From Rhizobiaceae bacterium (lineage in GTDB: Bacteria; Pseudomonadota; Alphaproteobacteria; Rhizobiales; Rhizobiaceae): a stretch of 64,000 nucleotides of DNA. The notes under the pieces were generated by a model. It saw nothing but the letters and a program-made list of their open reading frames with translations. It did not search any database and was not told where the DNA came from. Where the stretch lies: contig JAEPMD010000001.1 of assembly GCA_017644105.1 (NCBI GenBank), positions 62,001-126,000 of the forward strand. The letters are read 5' to 3'. Of the stretch, positions 17,836 to 26,782 are shown piece after piece; the stretch's first letter is position 1; each line of letters opens with the position of its first letter. Made by a program: the position numbers and the translations under genes.

Positions 17836-18867
17836 ATGCGCTCAATCGTTATTCACAAAGCTAAAGATCTTCGAATTGAAGAGACAGACGTGCAGGCTCC
17901 CAAAGCCGGGGAAGTACTCGTACGCATCGCGACGGGCGGTATCTGCGGCTCAGATTTACACTATTATAACCACGGTGGTTTTGGCACGATTAAAGTCAAA
18001 GAACCAATGATTTTGGGTCATGAAGTTTCGGGCTATATCGAAAAGATCGGCCCTGAAGTTGAAGGGCTTGCCGTTGGTGATCTCATCGCGCTTTCGCCAT
18101 CTCGCCCCTGCAACAAGTGCCAATATTGCTTGGAAGGCAAACAAAACCATTGTGAGAATATGAGATTTTATGGCTCAGCCATGCCCTTCCCACATATTCA
18201 AGGCGCGTTCCGCGAAATGATCGTCGCAGATGCATCCCAATGCGTGAAAGCCGATGGACTGACTTCGGGTGAAGCTGCCATGGCTGAACCATTATCGGTT
18301 TGCTTACATGCAACACGCCGTGCCGGTGATATGCTGGGCAAAAAGGTTTTGATCACCGGATCCGGTCCAATTGGCACATTAAGTGTGCTCGCAGCGCGAG
18401 CAGCAGGAGCAGCTGAAATTGTTGTGACGGACCTAGAAGATCAGGCACTATCATTTGCGACTAAAGTTGGTGCGAATAAAACCATCAACATGATAACGCA
18501 GGCGAGCGAGCTTGATGTCTATAAGGAAGGCAAAGGTTATTTTGATGTCCTGTTTGAATGTTCCGGTGCGGCACCCGCACTTGCGGCAGGCATATCCGTT
18601 ATGCGTCCAAGAGGCATTGTCATGCAATTAGGCTTGGGTGGCGATATGTCGATCCCTATGCAAGCGCTCACAGCCAAAGAATTGGATCTGCGCGGCTCCT
18701 TCCGTTTCCATGAAGAATTTGCCATGTCGGTCAAACTCATGCAGCAAGGTCAGATCAACGTCAAACCACTTATTTCACACACGGTGAAATTGGATGATGC
18801 GATCTCCGGCTTTGAAATTGCGGGCGACCGTAAGCAAGCGATGAAGGCGCAGATCGAGTTTTCGTAA
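17836..18867 (+). CDS. idnD: L-idonate 5-dehydrogenase
   Basis: This 343-aa zinc-dependent medium-chain dehydrogenase oxidises L-idonate to 5-ketogluconate. Catalytic zinc ligands are visible at Cys37 and His62-Glu63 (GHEVSG); the structural zinc site is Cys92, Cys95, Cys98 and Cys106. A Rossmann motif GSGPIG follows near residue 175. The FRFHEEF stretch and overall layout match IdnD better than sorbitol or threonine dehydrogenases. It is cotranscribed with the 2-hydroxyacid dehydrogenase. Confidence 0.85.
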   Translation: MRSIVIHKAKDLRIEETDVQAPKAGEVLVRIATGGICGSDLHYYNHGGFGTIKVKEPMILGHEVSGYIEKIGPEVEGLAVGDLIALSPSRPCNKCQYCLEGKQNHCENMRFYGSAMPFPHIQGAFREMIVADASQCVKADGLTSGEAAMAEPLSVCLHATRRAGDMLGKKVLITGSGPIGTLSVLAARAAGAAEIVVTDLEDQALSFATKVGANKTINMITQASELDVYKEGKGYFDVLFECSGAAPALAAGISVMRPRGIVMQLGLGGDMSIPMQALTAKELDLRGSFRFHEEFAMSVKLMQQGQINVKPLISHTVKLDDAISGFEIAGDRKQAMKAQIEFS

Positions 18868-18880
18868 GGCTCAGTCGAAT

Positions 18881-19300
18881 TTAAAATTCGACATCAGCAC
18901 CCACGGCACTCAGCGCGGCAATTGCCACTTCGATATCTTGTTCTGCAGAACCCGAACCAACACCGATACCGCCAACGCAAATCCCATCCTTGATAACTGG
19001 CAGGCCACCACCCAGGCCTGTCACATTCCCCCCGGTCGCGGCACCAATGGCTGGGCGGACTGCTTCAGGAATATTTGAACTTGGTGCGCGGATAGAGGCA
19101 GCCGTTAAAGCTTTCGACAGAGCGCTCTTGCGGCTTAAAAATTTAGCACCTGTCATGCGAATTTCAGCGAGAAGTTCGCCACTGGCATCGACAATGACAA
19201 TACATTGCGGCTGGTTCATTTCTTCCGCTTTGTTTACTGCAGCTTGTAACATCGATAAGCTTGCTGCGTGCGTTAATAAAAGGCTTGTTTGAAAATTCAT
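18881..19300 (-). CDS. HbpS/GlcG-family small protein
   Basis: This 139-aa cytoplasmic protein belongs to the HbpS/GlcG (DUF336) family. It has the typical glycine-rich segment GLGGGLPVIKDG, GGIGVGSGSAEQD and an early VIVDASGELLAEIRM strand. Some members bind haem or corrinoids, others sit in glycolate or glycerol clusters, and the molecular role is unclear. It is divergent from the SMP-30 lactonase gene with a LacI-type operator between them. Confidence 0.85.
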   Translation of the reverse strand: MNFQTSLLLTHAASLSMLQAAVNKAEEMNQPQCIVIVDASGELLAEIRMTGAKFLSRKSALSKALTAASIRAPSSNIPEAVRPAIGAATGGNVTGLGGGLPVIKDGICVGGIGVGSGSAEQDIEVAIAALSAVGADVEF

Positions 19301-19333
19301 GTGGGAATTCCACTTGCTGTTTACGTAATATAT

Positions 19334-19345
19334 GTTATCGATATC
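19334..19345. promoter_or_regulatory. LacI-type operator in divergent promoter
   Basis: GTTATCGATATC is identical to the site at 16837-16848, including flanking bases. It lies between the HbpS-like gene and the SMP-30 gene, so it can control both. Confidence 0.75.
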
Positions 19346-19369
19346 AAAAAAACATGCGGAGATAAATAG

Positions 19370-20269
19370 ATGTCTTTCTTTGAAGCAGCAGATCCTGTCT
19401 TTTCCACTTATGTATTGGGAAATGCGCCACTAAAACAGCTCGCCACTGGTTTTGATTGGGTGGAAGGCCCGGTTTGGTTTGGCGACGCGAATTGTTTGCT
19501 ATTCTCGGATATCCCAAACAACCGCATCATGCGTTGGAGCCCAGATACGGGCATCAGCATTTATCGTGAACCGGCTAATTTCACCAATGGTCACACACGT
19601 GATTTACAAGGACGTTTGATCTCTTGCGAACATGGCACGCGTCGCGTAACGCGCACTGAACATGACGGCACCATCACAGTCGTCGCAGATAGTTATCAGG
19701 GCAAACGCCTTAATTCTCCCAATGATGTTGTGGTCAAATCCGATGGTTCAATTTGGTTCTCTGATCCGCATTACGGCATAATGACCAATTATGAAGGTCA
19801 TAAATCTGAGCAGGAACTTCCCTGTCAGGTCTATCGGGTAGATCCAGAAACATACGAGATGAAGGCAGTCGTCACAGATCTTGATTGCCCAAATGGATTG
19901 GCTTTTTCAAAAGATGAGAGAACGCTTTATGTGGCTGATACTGGTAAGATCTTTGATGAAAATGCCAATCGTCTCATCCGATCTTATGATGTGGATAATC
20001 AAACAGTTTCCGGCGGCAAAGACTTCCACACAGTTTCAGCTGGCTGCGCTGACGGTTTCCGCCTTGATGAAAACGGCAATATATGGACATCAGCCGGTGA
20101 TGGTGTTCACTGCATTAGCCCGGAAGGCAAGTTCTTAGGTAAAATTCTCGTTCCAGAAACAGTGTCTAATATTTGCTTCGGTGGACGCGCAAAGCATCAA
20201 TTGTTTATCACTGCAACAACAAGTCTTTACGCGATCAAACTCAATCGCAGTGGTGTTCAAAAACCCTAG
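19370..20269 (+). CDS. SMP-30/gluconolactonase-family lactonase
   Basis: This 299-aa six-bladed beta-propeller enzyme would hydrolyse sugar lactones to aldonic acids. The family metal ligands are recognisable: Glu in WVEGPVWF, Asn in NSPNDVVV, Asn in CPNGLAFS and Asp in CADGFRLDENG. There is no signal peptide, so it is cytoplasmic. In this island it would feed gluconate or idonate from the lactone. The operator at 19334-19345 lies just upstream. Confidence 0.9.
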   Translation: MSFFEAADPVFSTYVLGNAPLKQLATGFDWVEGPVWFGDANCLLFSDIPNNRIMRWSPDTGISIYREPANFTNGHTRDLQGRLISCEHGTRRVTRTEHDGTITVVADSYQGKRLNSPNDVVVKSDGSIWFSDPHYGIMTNYEGHKSEQELPCQVYRVDPETYEMKAVVTDLDCPNGLAFSKDERTLYVADTGKIFDENANRLIRSYDVDNQTVSGGKDFHTVSAGCADGFRLDENGNIWTSAGDGVHCISPEGKFLGKILVPETVSNICFGGRAKHQLFITATTSLYAIKLNRSGVQKP

Positions 20270-20277
20270 CAAATTTC

Positions 20278-20325
20278 ACAACTAAACAGTCTCGCAATTA
20301 AACGGTTTCACAATTAAACAGTTTC
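20278..20325. repeat. Three tandem 16-bp repeats across the stop of the second lacI
   Basis: Units at 20278-20293, 20294-20309 and 20310-20325 share the pattern ACAATTAAACAGTTTC with few changes. The last unit contains the stop codon of the minus-strand LacI gene, and the other two repeat it downstream. It looks like a small slippage duplication. Confidence 0.8.
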
Positions 20326-21333
20326 ACCTGGGATCAAACGTGTTTCGACCACGTTGACATCCTTGGTGGGTTCGTTGCGGATGCGCGCCACAAGTGCCTC
20401 TGCTGCAGATTTTCCAAGCGTCTCTGTCGCAACCGTGGTCGTTGTTAATTTGCGCGGCAAAACGGATGTAACTTCCATGCCGCCCCACCCGGCAATTGCG
20501 ATATCGTTTGGGATCTCAATGCCATGCTTTTGGCAATAGAACATGCCGCCAACTGCCATTGTGTCATCTTGATAATAAATCGCGTCTATGTCGCTGGTTC
20601 TATTGAGCACATTTTCCGTACCATAATAGCCAGGGTAAAATCCTGCGTGATCAACCAGAATTTCTTTCGAGACCAATTGCAATGAACTGTCATTCAGCGC
20701 AGCTTCAAATCCATCAAGCCGAATAAGGTTGGTGCTGCCTTCATTCCGATTTGCACCGATATAGGCAATCTTGCGATAGCCCTTAGAGAGCATAAACCGC
20801 CCCATCTCGTAACCACAATCATAGTGGTTAAATCCAACGGATATATCCAAAGGGCTGGTGTTTAGATTCCACATCTCGACGATAGGGATTGCTTGGGCTT
20901 TTAAAATCTCGATGGTAGCAGGCGTGTGCTTTCGTCCGCTTAGAATGACACCTGCGGGTCTCCAGGCGAGAATGGCCCGCAGCCATTCCTCTTCAGTTTC
21001 AGGTGAACGCTCATGCGCTCCGATCATCGTCTGATAGCCATACTTTAAAAAAGTCCGGTCAATGGAATCCAAAACAGGGCCATAAAGGCCACTTGTTAAA
21101 CTGGGAACCGAAACACCAATTAACGTGGATGTATCAACAGAACCGAACGCTGCGGCGATCCGATTTGGCACATAGCCCAACCGTTCGACTTGCAACATCA
21201 CCTTAGCTTTTGTTTCTTCTGTAAATCCACTGGCATTTCTCAAAACCCGGGACGCAGTCATTTTTGACACGCCTGCTGCCTCCGCAACTTCGCTCAGCGT
21301 CGCGCCACCTTTTCTGCTAGATTTTTTTGCCAT
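20314..21333 (-). CDS. LacI-family transcriptional regulator (second of two)
   Basis: This 339-aa regulator has an N-terminal helix-turn-helix (LSEVAEAAGVSKMTASRVLR) after a short basic leader, then a sugar-binding-type effector domain. It diverges from the sugar ABC importer at 21471, with operators at 21358-21369 and 21415-21426 between them. Its recognition helix (SKMTASRVLR) differs slightly from the first LacI (SSMTVSRALK), which fits the two operator variants seen. E. coli GntR uses sites like the one at 21415. Confidence 0.9.
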   Translation of the reverse strand: MAKKSSRKGGATLSEVAEAAGVSKMTASRVLRNASGFTEETKAKVMLQVERLGYVPNRIAAAFGSVDTSTLIGVSVPSLTSGLYGPVLDSIDRTFLKYGYQTMIGAHERSPETEEEWLRAILAWRPAGVILSGRKHTPATIEILKAQAIPIVEMWNLNTSPLDISVGFNHYDCGYEMGRFMLSKGYRKIAYIGANRNEGSTNLIRLDGFEAALNDSSLQLVSKEILVDHAGFYPGYYGTENVLNRTSDIDAIYYQDDTMAVGGMFYCQKHGIEIPNDIAIAGWGGMEVTSVLPRKLTTTTVATETLGKSAAEALVARIRNEPTKDVNVVETRLIPGETV

Positions 21334-21357
21334 TGCCGCTTCTTACTACAAATTTAA

Positions 21358-21369
21358 GTGATCGATAAC
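21358..21369. promoter_or_regulatory. LacI-type operator near the second lacI start
   Basis: GTGATCGATAAC keeps a full ATCGATAAC half and a degenerate left half. It is 25 bases upstream of the minus-strand LacI start, a position fitting autoregulation. Confidence 0.55.
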
Positions 21370-21414
21370 ATTTTGCTTGACTTTCGAAACATATGCAAGA
21401 CATTATAGAATAAC

Positions 21415-21426
21415 GTTACCGGTAAC
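21415..21426. promoter_or_regulatory. GntR-like operator, perfect palindrome
   Basis: GTTACCGGTAAC is a perfect 12-bp palindrome, the class bound by E. coli GntR, 45 bases before the ABC ATPase start. Its ACCGGT core differs from the ATCGAT core used elsewhere in the island. Confidence 0.75.
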
Positions 21427-21470
21427 TTCACATTTCTATGATGTTTTATCGGTGTAAGGGAGGAAGTTTT

Positions 21471-23003
21471 ATGCCGAAGTCGACACAGGACGGCTTGTTT
21501 TTTGACGATATTGTCAAATCCTTTGGAGGAACACTTGCGCTTCGCGGTGTGTCTCTCCACATTGCGCGCGGTGAAATTGTTGCGCTATTGGGCGAAAATG
21601 GCGCTGGTAAATCGACGCTGATTAAAGTGCTGGGTGGCATTCACCAACCAGATTCGGGTCGTGTTTCAATTGATGGCATCAATTATACGCATTCTCCGTC
21701 GCGCTTAGATGAACGTCAGGCGGTGGCTTTTATTCACCAAGATTTGGGTTTGGTTGAATGGATGACAATTGCTGAAAACATGGCACTCTCCCAAGGCTAT
21801 GCCAAAAAAATGGGTTTCATTGACTGGAAATCGGCTGAGGAAAACGCAAGGCTAGCACTTCAAAAAGTCGATTGTGATTTCGATCCAACAACACGGATCT
21901 CCGATCTCAGCCGAACTGAAAAATCTCTCGTTGCTATCGCACGTGCTCTTGCCGTTGATTGCGATTTTCTCGTGTTGGACGAACCAACGGCGAGCCTCCC
22001 TGCGGACGAAGTGGAACGCCTATTTAACGCGCTTCGTCCGCTAAAAGAGGCCGGTGTGGGCATGATCTATGTCTCCCACCGATTAGACGAAGTCTTTAAA
22101 ATCGCAGACCGTGTCGCAGTTCTGCGCGATGGCATGATGGTGGGGATGCGCGACATTGCACATACCAATCCGCCAGAACTTGTAAATTTAATCGTTGGTA
22201 AAAAGACCCGCGAAATCGACCGCCCGGAGGTAGATCTTGGTGCACCGGTTATTCAAGCCAAAGCCTTACGATCCGGCATTGCCGGACCGATTGATCTGAA
22301 AATCAATCAAGGTGAAGTCGTCGGCCTTGTTGGATTGCGTGGCGCAGGTCACGAAGAAATTGGCCGTAGCTTTTATGGTTCAAGCCCGTTTACCGGCGAC
22401 ATCTTGCTCAATGGGCAAACGCCAGATCTATCAAGCCCACGCGCTGCCATGAAATCGGGGGTCGGCTTGGTTGCAAGAGATCGCGTTGTTGAATCCATTG
22501 CGCCAAGCCTGACCATTCGCGAAAATTCATACATCAATCCTGAAGCTGTTGGCAGAAAGCTCTTATCGTTCATGTCACCGCGCCAGGAAGATAAAAATTC
22601 CTATGATCTGGGTAAAGAACTTGGCTTAAGCCCCAATGATCCGACCCTTGCGATTGAAGCACTTTCAGGCGGCAATCAGCAAAAAGTTGTGGTTGGACGC
22701 TGGCTCGCAACAGGTCGTAAACTTTTGATCGCCGAAGATCCTACGGCCGGCGTTGATGTTGGCGCGAAAGCTGAAATTTACGCGCTCTTATTTGATGCAT
22801 TGGCCACCGGCATGGGCGTGATTGTCGTCTCGACAGATTTCGAGGAAGTTGCCGCCATCTGTCACAGAGCCATCGTCTTTAGCCGTGGTCACGTCGTTGA
22901 TGAATTATCCGGCGTTAGCCTATCGACAGAAACACTTATCCAAGCTGCTTCCGCAGGGGAAGCCAATCAAAATTCACCCGCCGTAGAAGCGGGCAGGAGT
23001 TAA
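21471..23003 (+). CDS. Sugar ABC importer double ATP-binding protein (RbsA/XylG type)
   Basis: This 510-aa ATPase has two nucleotide-binding domains. The first has Walker A GENGAGKST (residues 41-49) and FLVLDEPTASLP; the second has the usual degenerate Walker A (GLRGAGHEE) and LSGGNQQKVVVGRWL. The ATG at 21471 is chosen because GGGAGGAAG precedes it; an in-frame ATG at 21438 lacks such a site. Permease and binding protein follow, forming a complete CUT2-type importer probably carrying the sugar or sugar acid used by this island. Confidence 0.9.
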   Translation: MPKSTQDGLFFDDIVKSFGGTLALRGVSLHIARGEIVALLGENGAGKSTLIKVLGGIHQPDSGRVSIDGINYTHSPSRLDERQAVAFIHQDLGLVEWMTIAENMALSQGYAKKMGFIDWKSAEENARLALQKVDCDFDPTTRISDLSRTEKSLVAIARALAVDCDFLVLDEPTASLPADEVERLFNALRPLKEAGVGMIYVSHRLDEVFKIADRVAVLRDGMMVGMRDIAHTNPPELVNLIVGKKTREIDRPEVDLGAPVIQAKALRSGIAGPIDLKINQGEVVGLVGLRGAGHEEIGRSFYGSSPFTGDILLNGQTPDLSSPRAAMKSGVGLVARDRVVESIAPSLTIRENSYINPEAVGRKLLSFMSPRQEDKNSYDLGKELGLSPNDPTLAIEALSGGNQQKVVVGRWLATGRKLLIAEDPTAGVDVGAKAEIYALLFDALATGMGVIVVSTDFEEVAAICHRAIVFSRGHVVDELSGVSLSTETLIQAASAGEANQNSPAVEAGRS

Positions 23004-23007
23004 AAAA

Positions 23008-24030
23008 ATGCAGTCCATTGAATCCAGCGCTCTCGAGCCAACAAAAGCTGAATTAAAAGGTTTGACCCTTGGCGAAAAACTCGTCCGGTTTATCCCTGTC
23101 TACGGGCTCCTCATTTTGACGGCCTTTCTGATCATACTCTTTTCAATCATGTTGCCGGACACATTCCCAACCATGTTGAACTTGCGAGCGATTTTGTCTG
23201 ATAAAGCCATCATTGCCATATTAAGTTTAGCGGCGATGATCCCCATGGCTGCGGGTCGTATTGATCTCACCGTGGGATACGGCATTGTGATTTGGCATAT
23301 CCTAGCGATATCGCTGCAAACGCTTTACGGCTTTCCCTGGCCGGTCACTGTTATCATCGTTTTGCTGCTTGGCGCATTCGTTGGTTTCTTAAACGGTATC
23401 TTGGTGGAAGTTGCAAAAATCGACTCCTTTATTGCAACGCTTGGCACCGGTACTGTTTTATACGCGCTCGCACTTTGGCACACCGGTGGTCGCCAAGTGG
23501 TTGGTGCGCTACCTGACGGATTTTACGCGCTAAGCAGCACTTTTGTATTCGGTCTACCGATCACAGCTTATTATGTATTCGCGATCACAGTATTGCTTTG
23601 GCTGATCCTCGAATACACCCCAATTGGCCGCTATCTTTATGCCATTGGCGCAAACCAAAAAGCGGCTGAACTCAACGGTATTCCAACACGCAAATTTGTT
23701 GTCGGCGCCTTCATCTCATCTGGTGTCATGACGGCACTTGCTGGCGTGATTTTGGCTTCCAAGCTTCGCATTGGTCAAGCCAGTGTTGGCCTTGAATATC
23801 TTCTGCCAGCGCTCGTGGGTGCCTTTTTGGGATCAACAACCATTAAGCCAGGCCGCGTCAATGTTTGGGGCACAATTATCGGTGTTTCCATTCTCGCTGT
23901 TGGCATTTCAGGAATTCAACAATTCGGCGGTTCATTCTGGGTTGAACCAATGTTTAACGGCGCGACTTTGCTCGTTGCGATCGGCATTGCCGGTTATGCA
24001 CAAAGACGCAAAGGCGCTGTCAAAAAGTAA
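23008..24030 (+). CDS. Sugar ABC importer permease (RbsC type)
   Basis: This 340-aa inner-membrane permease of the BPD_transp_2 family has about nine hydrophobic segments and the family stretch MAAGRIDLTVGYG. The coupling region contains the variant GRYLYAIGANQKAAELNGI. It starts five bases after the ATPase stop and is followed by the binding protein. Confidence 0.9.
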   Translation: MQSIESSALEPTKAELKGLTLGEKLVRFIPVYGLLILTAFLIILFSIMLPDTFPTMLNLRAILSDKAIIAILSLAAMIPMAAGRIDLTVGYGIVIWHILAISLQTLYGFPWPVTVIIVLLLGAFVGFLNGILVEVAKIDSFIATLGTGTVLYALALWHTGGRQVVGALPDGFYALSSTFVFGLPITAYYVFAITVLLWLILEYTPIGRYLYAIGANQKAAELNGIPTRKFVVGAFISSGVMTALAGVILASKLRIGQASVGLEYLLPALVGAFLGSTTIKPGRVNVWGTIIGVSILAVGISGIQQFGGSFWVEPMFNGATLLVAIGIAGYAQRRKGAVKK

Positions 24031-24060
24031 GAAAATTTATCAGCAACTATGGAGGAAATA

Positions 24061-25113
24061 ATGCTGAAACGTACATTTATGAAGGTCCTGCTTGCAGGCA
24101 CACTGATGGCAGGAACAGGCTTCTCTTCAGCCGTCGCCATGGACAAATGGGATGGACCAACCACCGGACCAAAAGCAGCAGAAGGTAAAACAATTGTTGT
24201 GCTGGCAGGTGATCTGAAAAATGGTGGTATCTTGGGTGTCACCAATGGTGTTGCAGAAGCGGCAGAAAAAATTGGCTGGACCGTGCGCGTGCTTGATGGC
24301 GCGGGTTCTATCTCTGGCCGCACAGCAGCATTTGGTCAAGCCATGGCTTTAAAACCCGATGGACTGGTGATCAATGGTTTTGATGCAGTTGAACAACAAG
24401 CTGCGCTTGAAGGTGTTGCTGCTGCCAATATTCCAATGGTGTCTTGGCATTCAGGTCCAAAGATTGGTTGCGATGCACCAGGTGGGATTTTCGCCAATGT
24501 CTCAACAGATGCAATGACTGTTTCAGAAACAGCGGCTGAATGGGCAATCGCCGATGGTGAAGGCAAACCAGGTGTTGTGATCTTTACAGATTCCACATAT
24601 CAGATTGCGATTGATAAAGCCGACCGCATTCAAGAAACCATCGAGAAGATGGGCGGCACTGTGCTTGAATATGTCGACACTCCGATTGCCGATACATCTG
24701 CACGTATGGGTCCGCTTACAACATCACTTCTTCAGAAATATGGTGCGAAATGGACGCACGCGCTTGCGATCAATGATCTTTATTTCGACTTTATGGGCCC
24801 TGCATTGGCAGCTGCCGGAATTTCAGGCGATGGTGCACCAAAAGCAGGTTCTGCGGGTGATGGATCTGAAGCTGCATTCCAGCGCATCCGTACAGCTCAA
24901 TATCAGGCAATCACAGTTGCTGAGCCACTTAACTTGCAAGGATGGCAGCTCGTGGATGAGCTTAACCGCGCAATCCAAGGTGAAGCTTGTTCAGGCTATA
25001 TCACAGCACCTGCATTGGTGACCGAAGAAGGGCTAAAAGCCATGGGAGACAGCAATCAGTTTGACCCACAATCTCCTTATCGTGAAGCTTATGCAACGAT
25101 CTGGGGCAAATAA
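24061..25113 (+). CDS. Sugar ABC importer periplasmic binding protein (Peripla_BP_4 type)
   Basis: This 350-aa exported protein has a signal peptide ending near AVA (residue 26). The two-lobed sugar-binding fold is suggested by IVVLAGDLKNGGILGVTNGV, DGLVINGFD and the GDGSEAAFQRI hinge. GGAGGAAATA at 24051-24060 fixes the ATG at 24061. It is the last gene of the importer and is followed by a strong terminator. The ligand is unknown; a sugar acid fits the island. Confidence 0.88.
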   Translation: MLKRTFMKVLLAGTLMAGTGFSSAVAMDKWDGPTTGPKAAEGKTIVVLAGDLKNGGILGVTNGVAEAAEKIGWTVRVLDGAGSISGRTAAFGQAMALKPDGLVINGFDAVEQQAALEGVAAANIPMVSWHSGPKIGCDAPGGIFANVSTDAMTVSETAAEWAIADGEGKPGVVIFTDSTYQIAIDKADRIQETIEKMGGTVLEYVDTPIADTSARMGPLTTSLLQKYGAKWTHALAINDLYFDFMGPALAAAGISGDGAPKAGSAGDGSEAAFQRIRTAQYQAITVAEPLNLQGWQLVDELNRAIQGEACSGYITAPALVTEEGLKAMGDSNQFDPQSPYREAYATIWGK

Positions 25114-25146
25114 GAATTCATAAATCCCAAACTCCAATCAGCTAAG

Positions 25147-25174
25147 GGGCGGTTCATTGAGCCGCCCTTTTTTT
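25147..25174 (+). terminator. Rho-independent terminator of the sugar ABC operon
   Basis: GGGCGGTTC (25147-25155) pairs with GAGCCGCCC (25159-25167) with one G:U and a three-base loop, followed by seven T residues. It lies 33 bases after the binding-protein stop. Confidence 0.9.
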
Positions 25175-25470
25175 GTCCGCCAGAACCCAGCAACACACTT
25201 CAACAAGTGTGAGACATATATCTACTTTTACTTGAATGGCGTGTGATGCATGTGTTGAAATTCGAGTGGCAAGAGCCGTGTTGAAGAAGAGTAAACATTG
25301 AATGCGAATGCTTGCATGCAGCTCCAACAAATTGACACCTGACAACGCGTACCAACCACTGACGTCATCAATAAAAGCCATCACTAAGCAGCTAAGCATT
25401 TCCACGAAACCGAATGGAGACATGAAGCTTGTCGTGAAATCGATGAATTTGTTTTAGGAGACATAAGGGC

Positions 25471-25507
25471 AAAAAATAAGGCCACGCATCGGGCTAAGCG
25501 TGGCCTT
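25471..25507 (-). terminator. Rho-independent terminator of the minus-strand sugar importer operon
   Basis: Read on the minus strand, AAGGCCACGC and GCGTGGCCTT (plus-strand arms 25478-25487 and 25498-25507) form a ten-pair stem followed by a T-rich run. It lies about 50 bases past the binding-protein stop at 25560. Confidence 0.88.
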
Positions 25508-25559
25508 TGGGAGAGGCGGGGGAATTGATGAAAAGAACGCCTCTATCTAAGAGAGATGA

Positions 25560-26705
25560 TTACCGCTTGAGCGCGCCAACACCTGAGAAGCGGAATGCTT
25601 CTTTTTCAAGGTTGTCAATTTCCTCAGCACTCATCTGATCATGAGCAACTGTAATGCGGCCCAAGAACACAAATGGCAGCTCGCCTGCGCGATCTTCCAT
25701 ATCGGCTTTGATGGCTTCCGCTGTCGCGGCACCAACATCATCACCCATACGCATTGGCGTTGCATCTAGCTCACCGCGACGGATCGCATCCAGCTCAAGG
25801 CCAGTACCACCCCAACCGGTTGAGAAGACGTCTTTCTCTTTACCAACAGAAACTTGTGCTTCCACGGAACCCATAGCCATTGCCGTGTTCGCATTGTGGA
25901 TCACTGTTGCTTCAGGGTAAGATTGCAATATCAAAGATGTGCCGGCAAATCCGCCTTCACGCTGATACTCACCATAGTGTTCGTAAACAGTTGTCCAATT
26001 GCCTTTTTCTTCAACGCAAGCTTTGAAATCGCCAGAACGCTGATTATCCGTAATACCTGGAATGCCGCGGTTCATCGCCATCGTAACACCTTCACCAAGA
26101 CGGCCAAGCATATAGTCACACATGGTTAGCGCACCGGCGGCAGATGAGAAATCAAACCATGCGTCTGGTTGGTTTTCAAGATCCTTAAGAGGCGTATGGA
26201 ACGCCCAGACATAAGTTGTCAACGCGTCTTCTCCCGCGAGTTTGGAGATGTTGTCCGCCTGAACTGCAAGCTCAGATGGACCGAACACAACATAGTCATA
26301 AATGTCTTTATCAAGCACAACCTGATTGGTGTAAGTTGACTGCAATGAATGCTCGATTTGACGTGACGCAAACTCAGTTGTCTCATATTTAATACCAAGC
26401 TGATCCAGACGCTTTGTCATAGCTAGATAGTTGCGCGCCCAAAAATCTGATGTGTCTGATGAAGGGTAAATCAATGCGATTTGGATCGGCTTATCTTGGG
26501 TACCTGTAAATGGTACAGCTTCAGCACCGACAACGGCTTGCATGGCTTCCAAGGCACCGTCGGCATTCACTTCACCTGGCACCCAGTGATCGCGATCTGC
26601 GATACCTGGAAGCTCCTTCAAAGGAAGCTGCGAGTGGCTGTCGGCCATTGCTGCGCCTGTAAAGGCGATCATGGCGGTGAGTGCAGTGGTTGTAAATAAT
26701 CTCAT
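25560..26705 (-). CDS. Sugar ABC importer periplasmic binding protein
   Basis: This 381-aa exported protein has a signal peptide ending AMA|DSH (residue 21). The binding-protein fold shows IQIALIYPSSDTSDFWARNY, a YVVFGPSEL strand and GIPGITDNQRSGDF. It is related to the Peripla_BP_4 sugar and LuxP/TorT-like group. The ATG at 26705 has GGGAGGAAA just upstream. It is the last gene of an operon reading ATPase, permease, binding protein, with operators upstream at 28807 and 28830. Ligand unknown. Confidence 0.85.
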   Translation of the reverse strand: MRLFTTTALTAMIAFTGAAMADSHSQLPLKELPGIADRDHWVPGEVNADGALEAMQAVVGAEAVPFTGTQDKPIQIALIYPSSDTSDFWARNYLAMTKRLDQLGIKYETTEFASRQIEHSLQSTYTNQVVLDKDIYDYVVFGPSELAVQADNISKLAGEDALTTYVWAFHTPLKDLENQPDAWFDFSSAAGALTMCDYMLGRLGEGVTMAMNRGIPGITDNQRSGDFKACVEEKGNWTTVYEHYGEYQREGGFAGTSLILQSYPEATVIHNANTAMAMGSVEAQVSVGKEKDVFSTGWGGTGLELDAIRRGELDATPMRMGDDVGAATAEAIKADMEDRAGELPFVFLGRITVAHDQMSAEEIDNLEKEAFRFSGVGALKR

Positions 26706-26782
26706 ATTGGTTTCCTCCCTAGTCATGAGAATGTTTGAAACTGACCGCAGAAGCCCACGGCCAATTCTTTGTATGGGTTTGA

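Larger units (their letters stand above)
25114..25559. other. Intergenic region between convergent sugar importer operons
   Basis: This gene-free stretch holds the plus-strand terminator at 25147-25174 and the minus-strand terminator at 25471-25507. A small perfect hairpin lies at 25194-25211 (CACACTT/AAGTGTG). The middle contains no convincing coding frame. It could hide a small RNA, but I see no direct evidence. Confidence 0.4.

Noticed and set aside
25154-25423. 89-codon minus-strand frame between the two terminators
   Set aside because: It overlaps a terminator and has no ribosome site or recognisable sequence.
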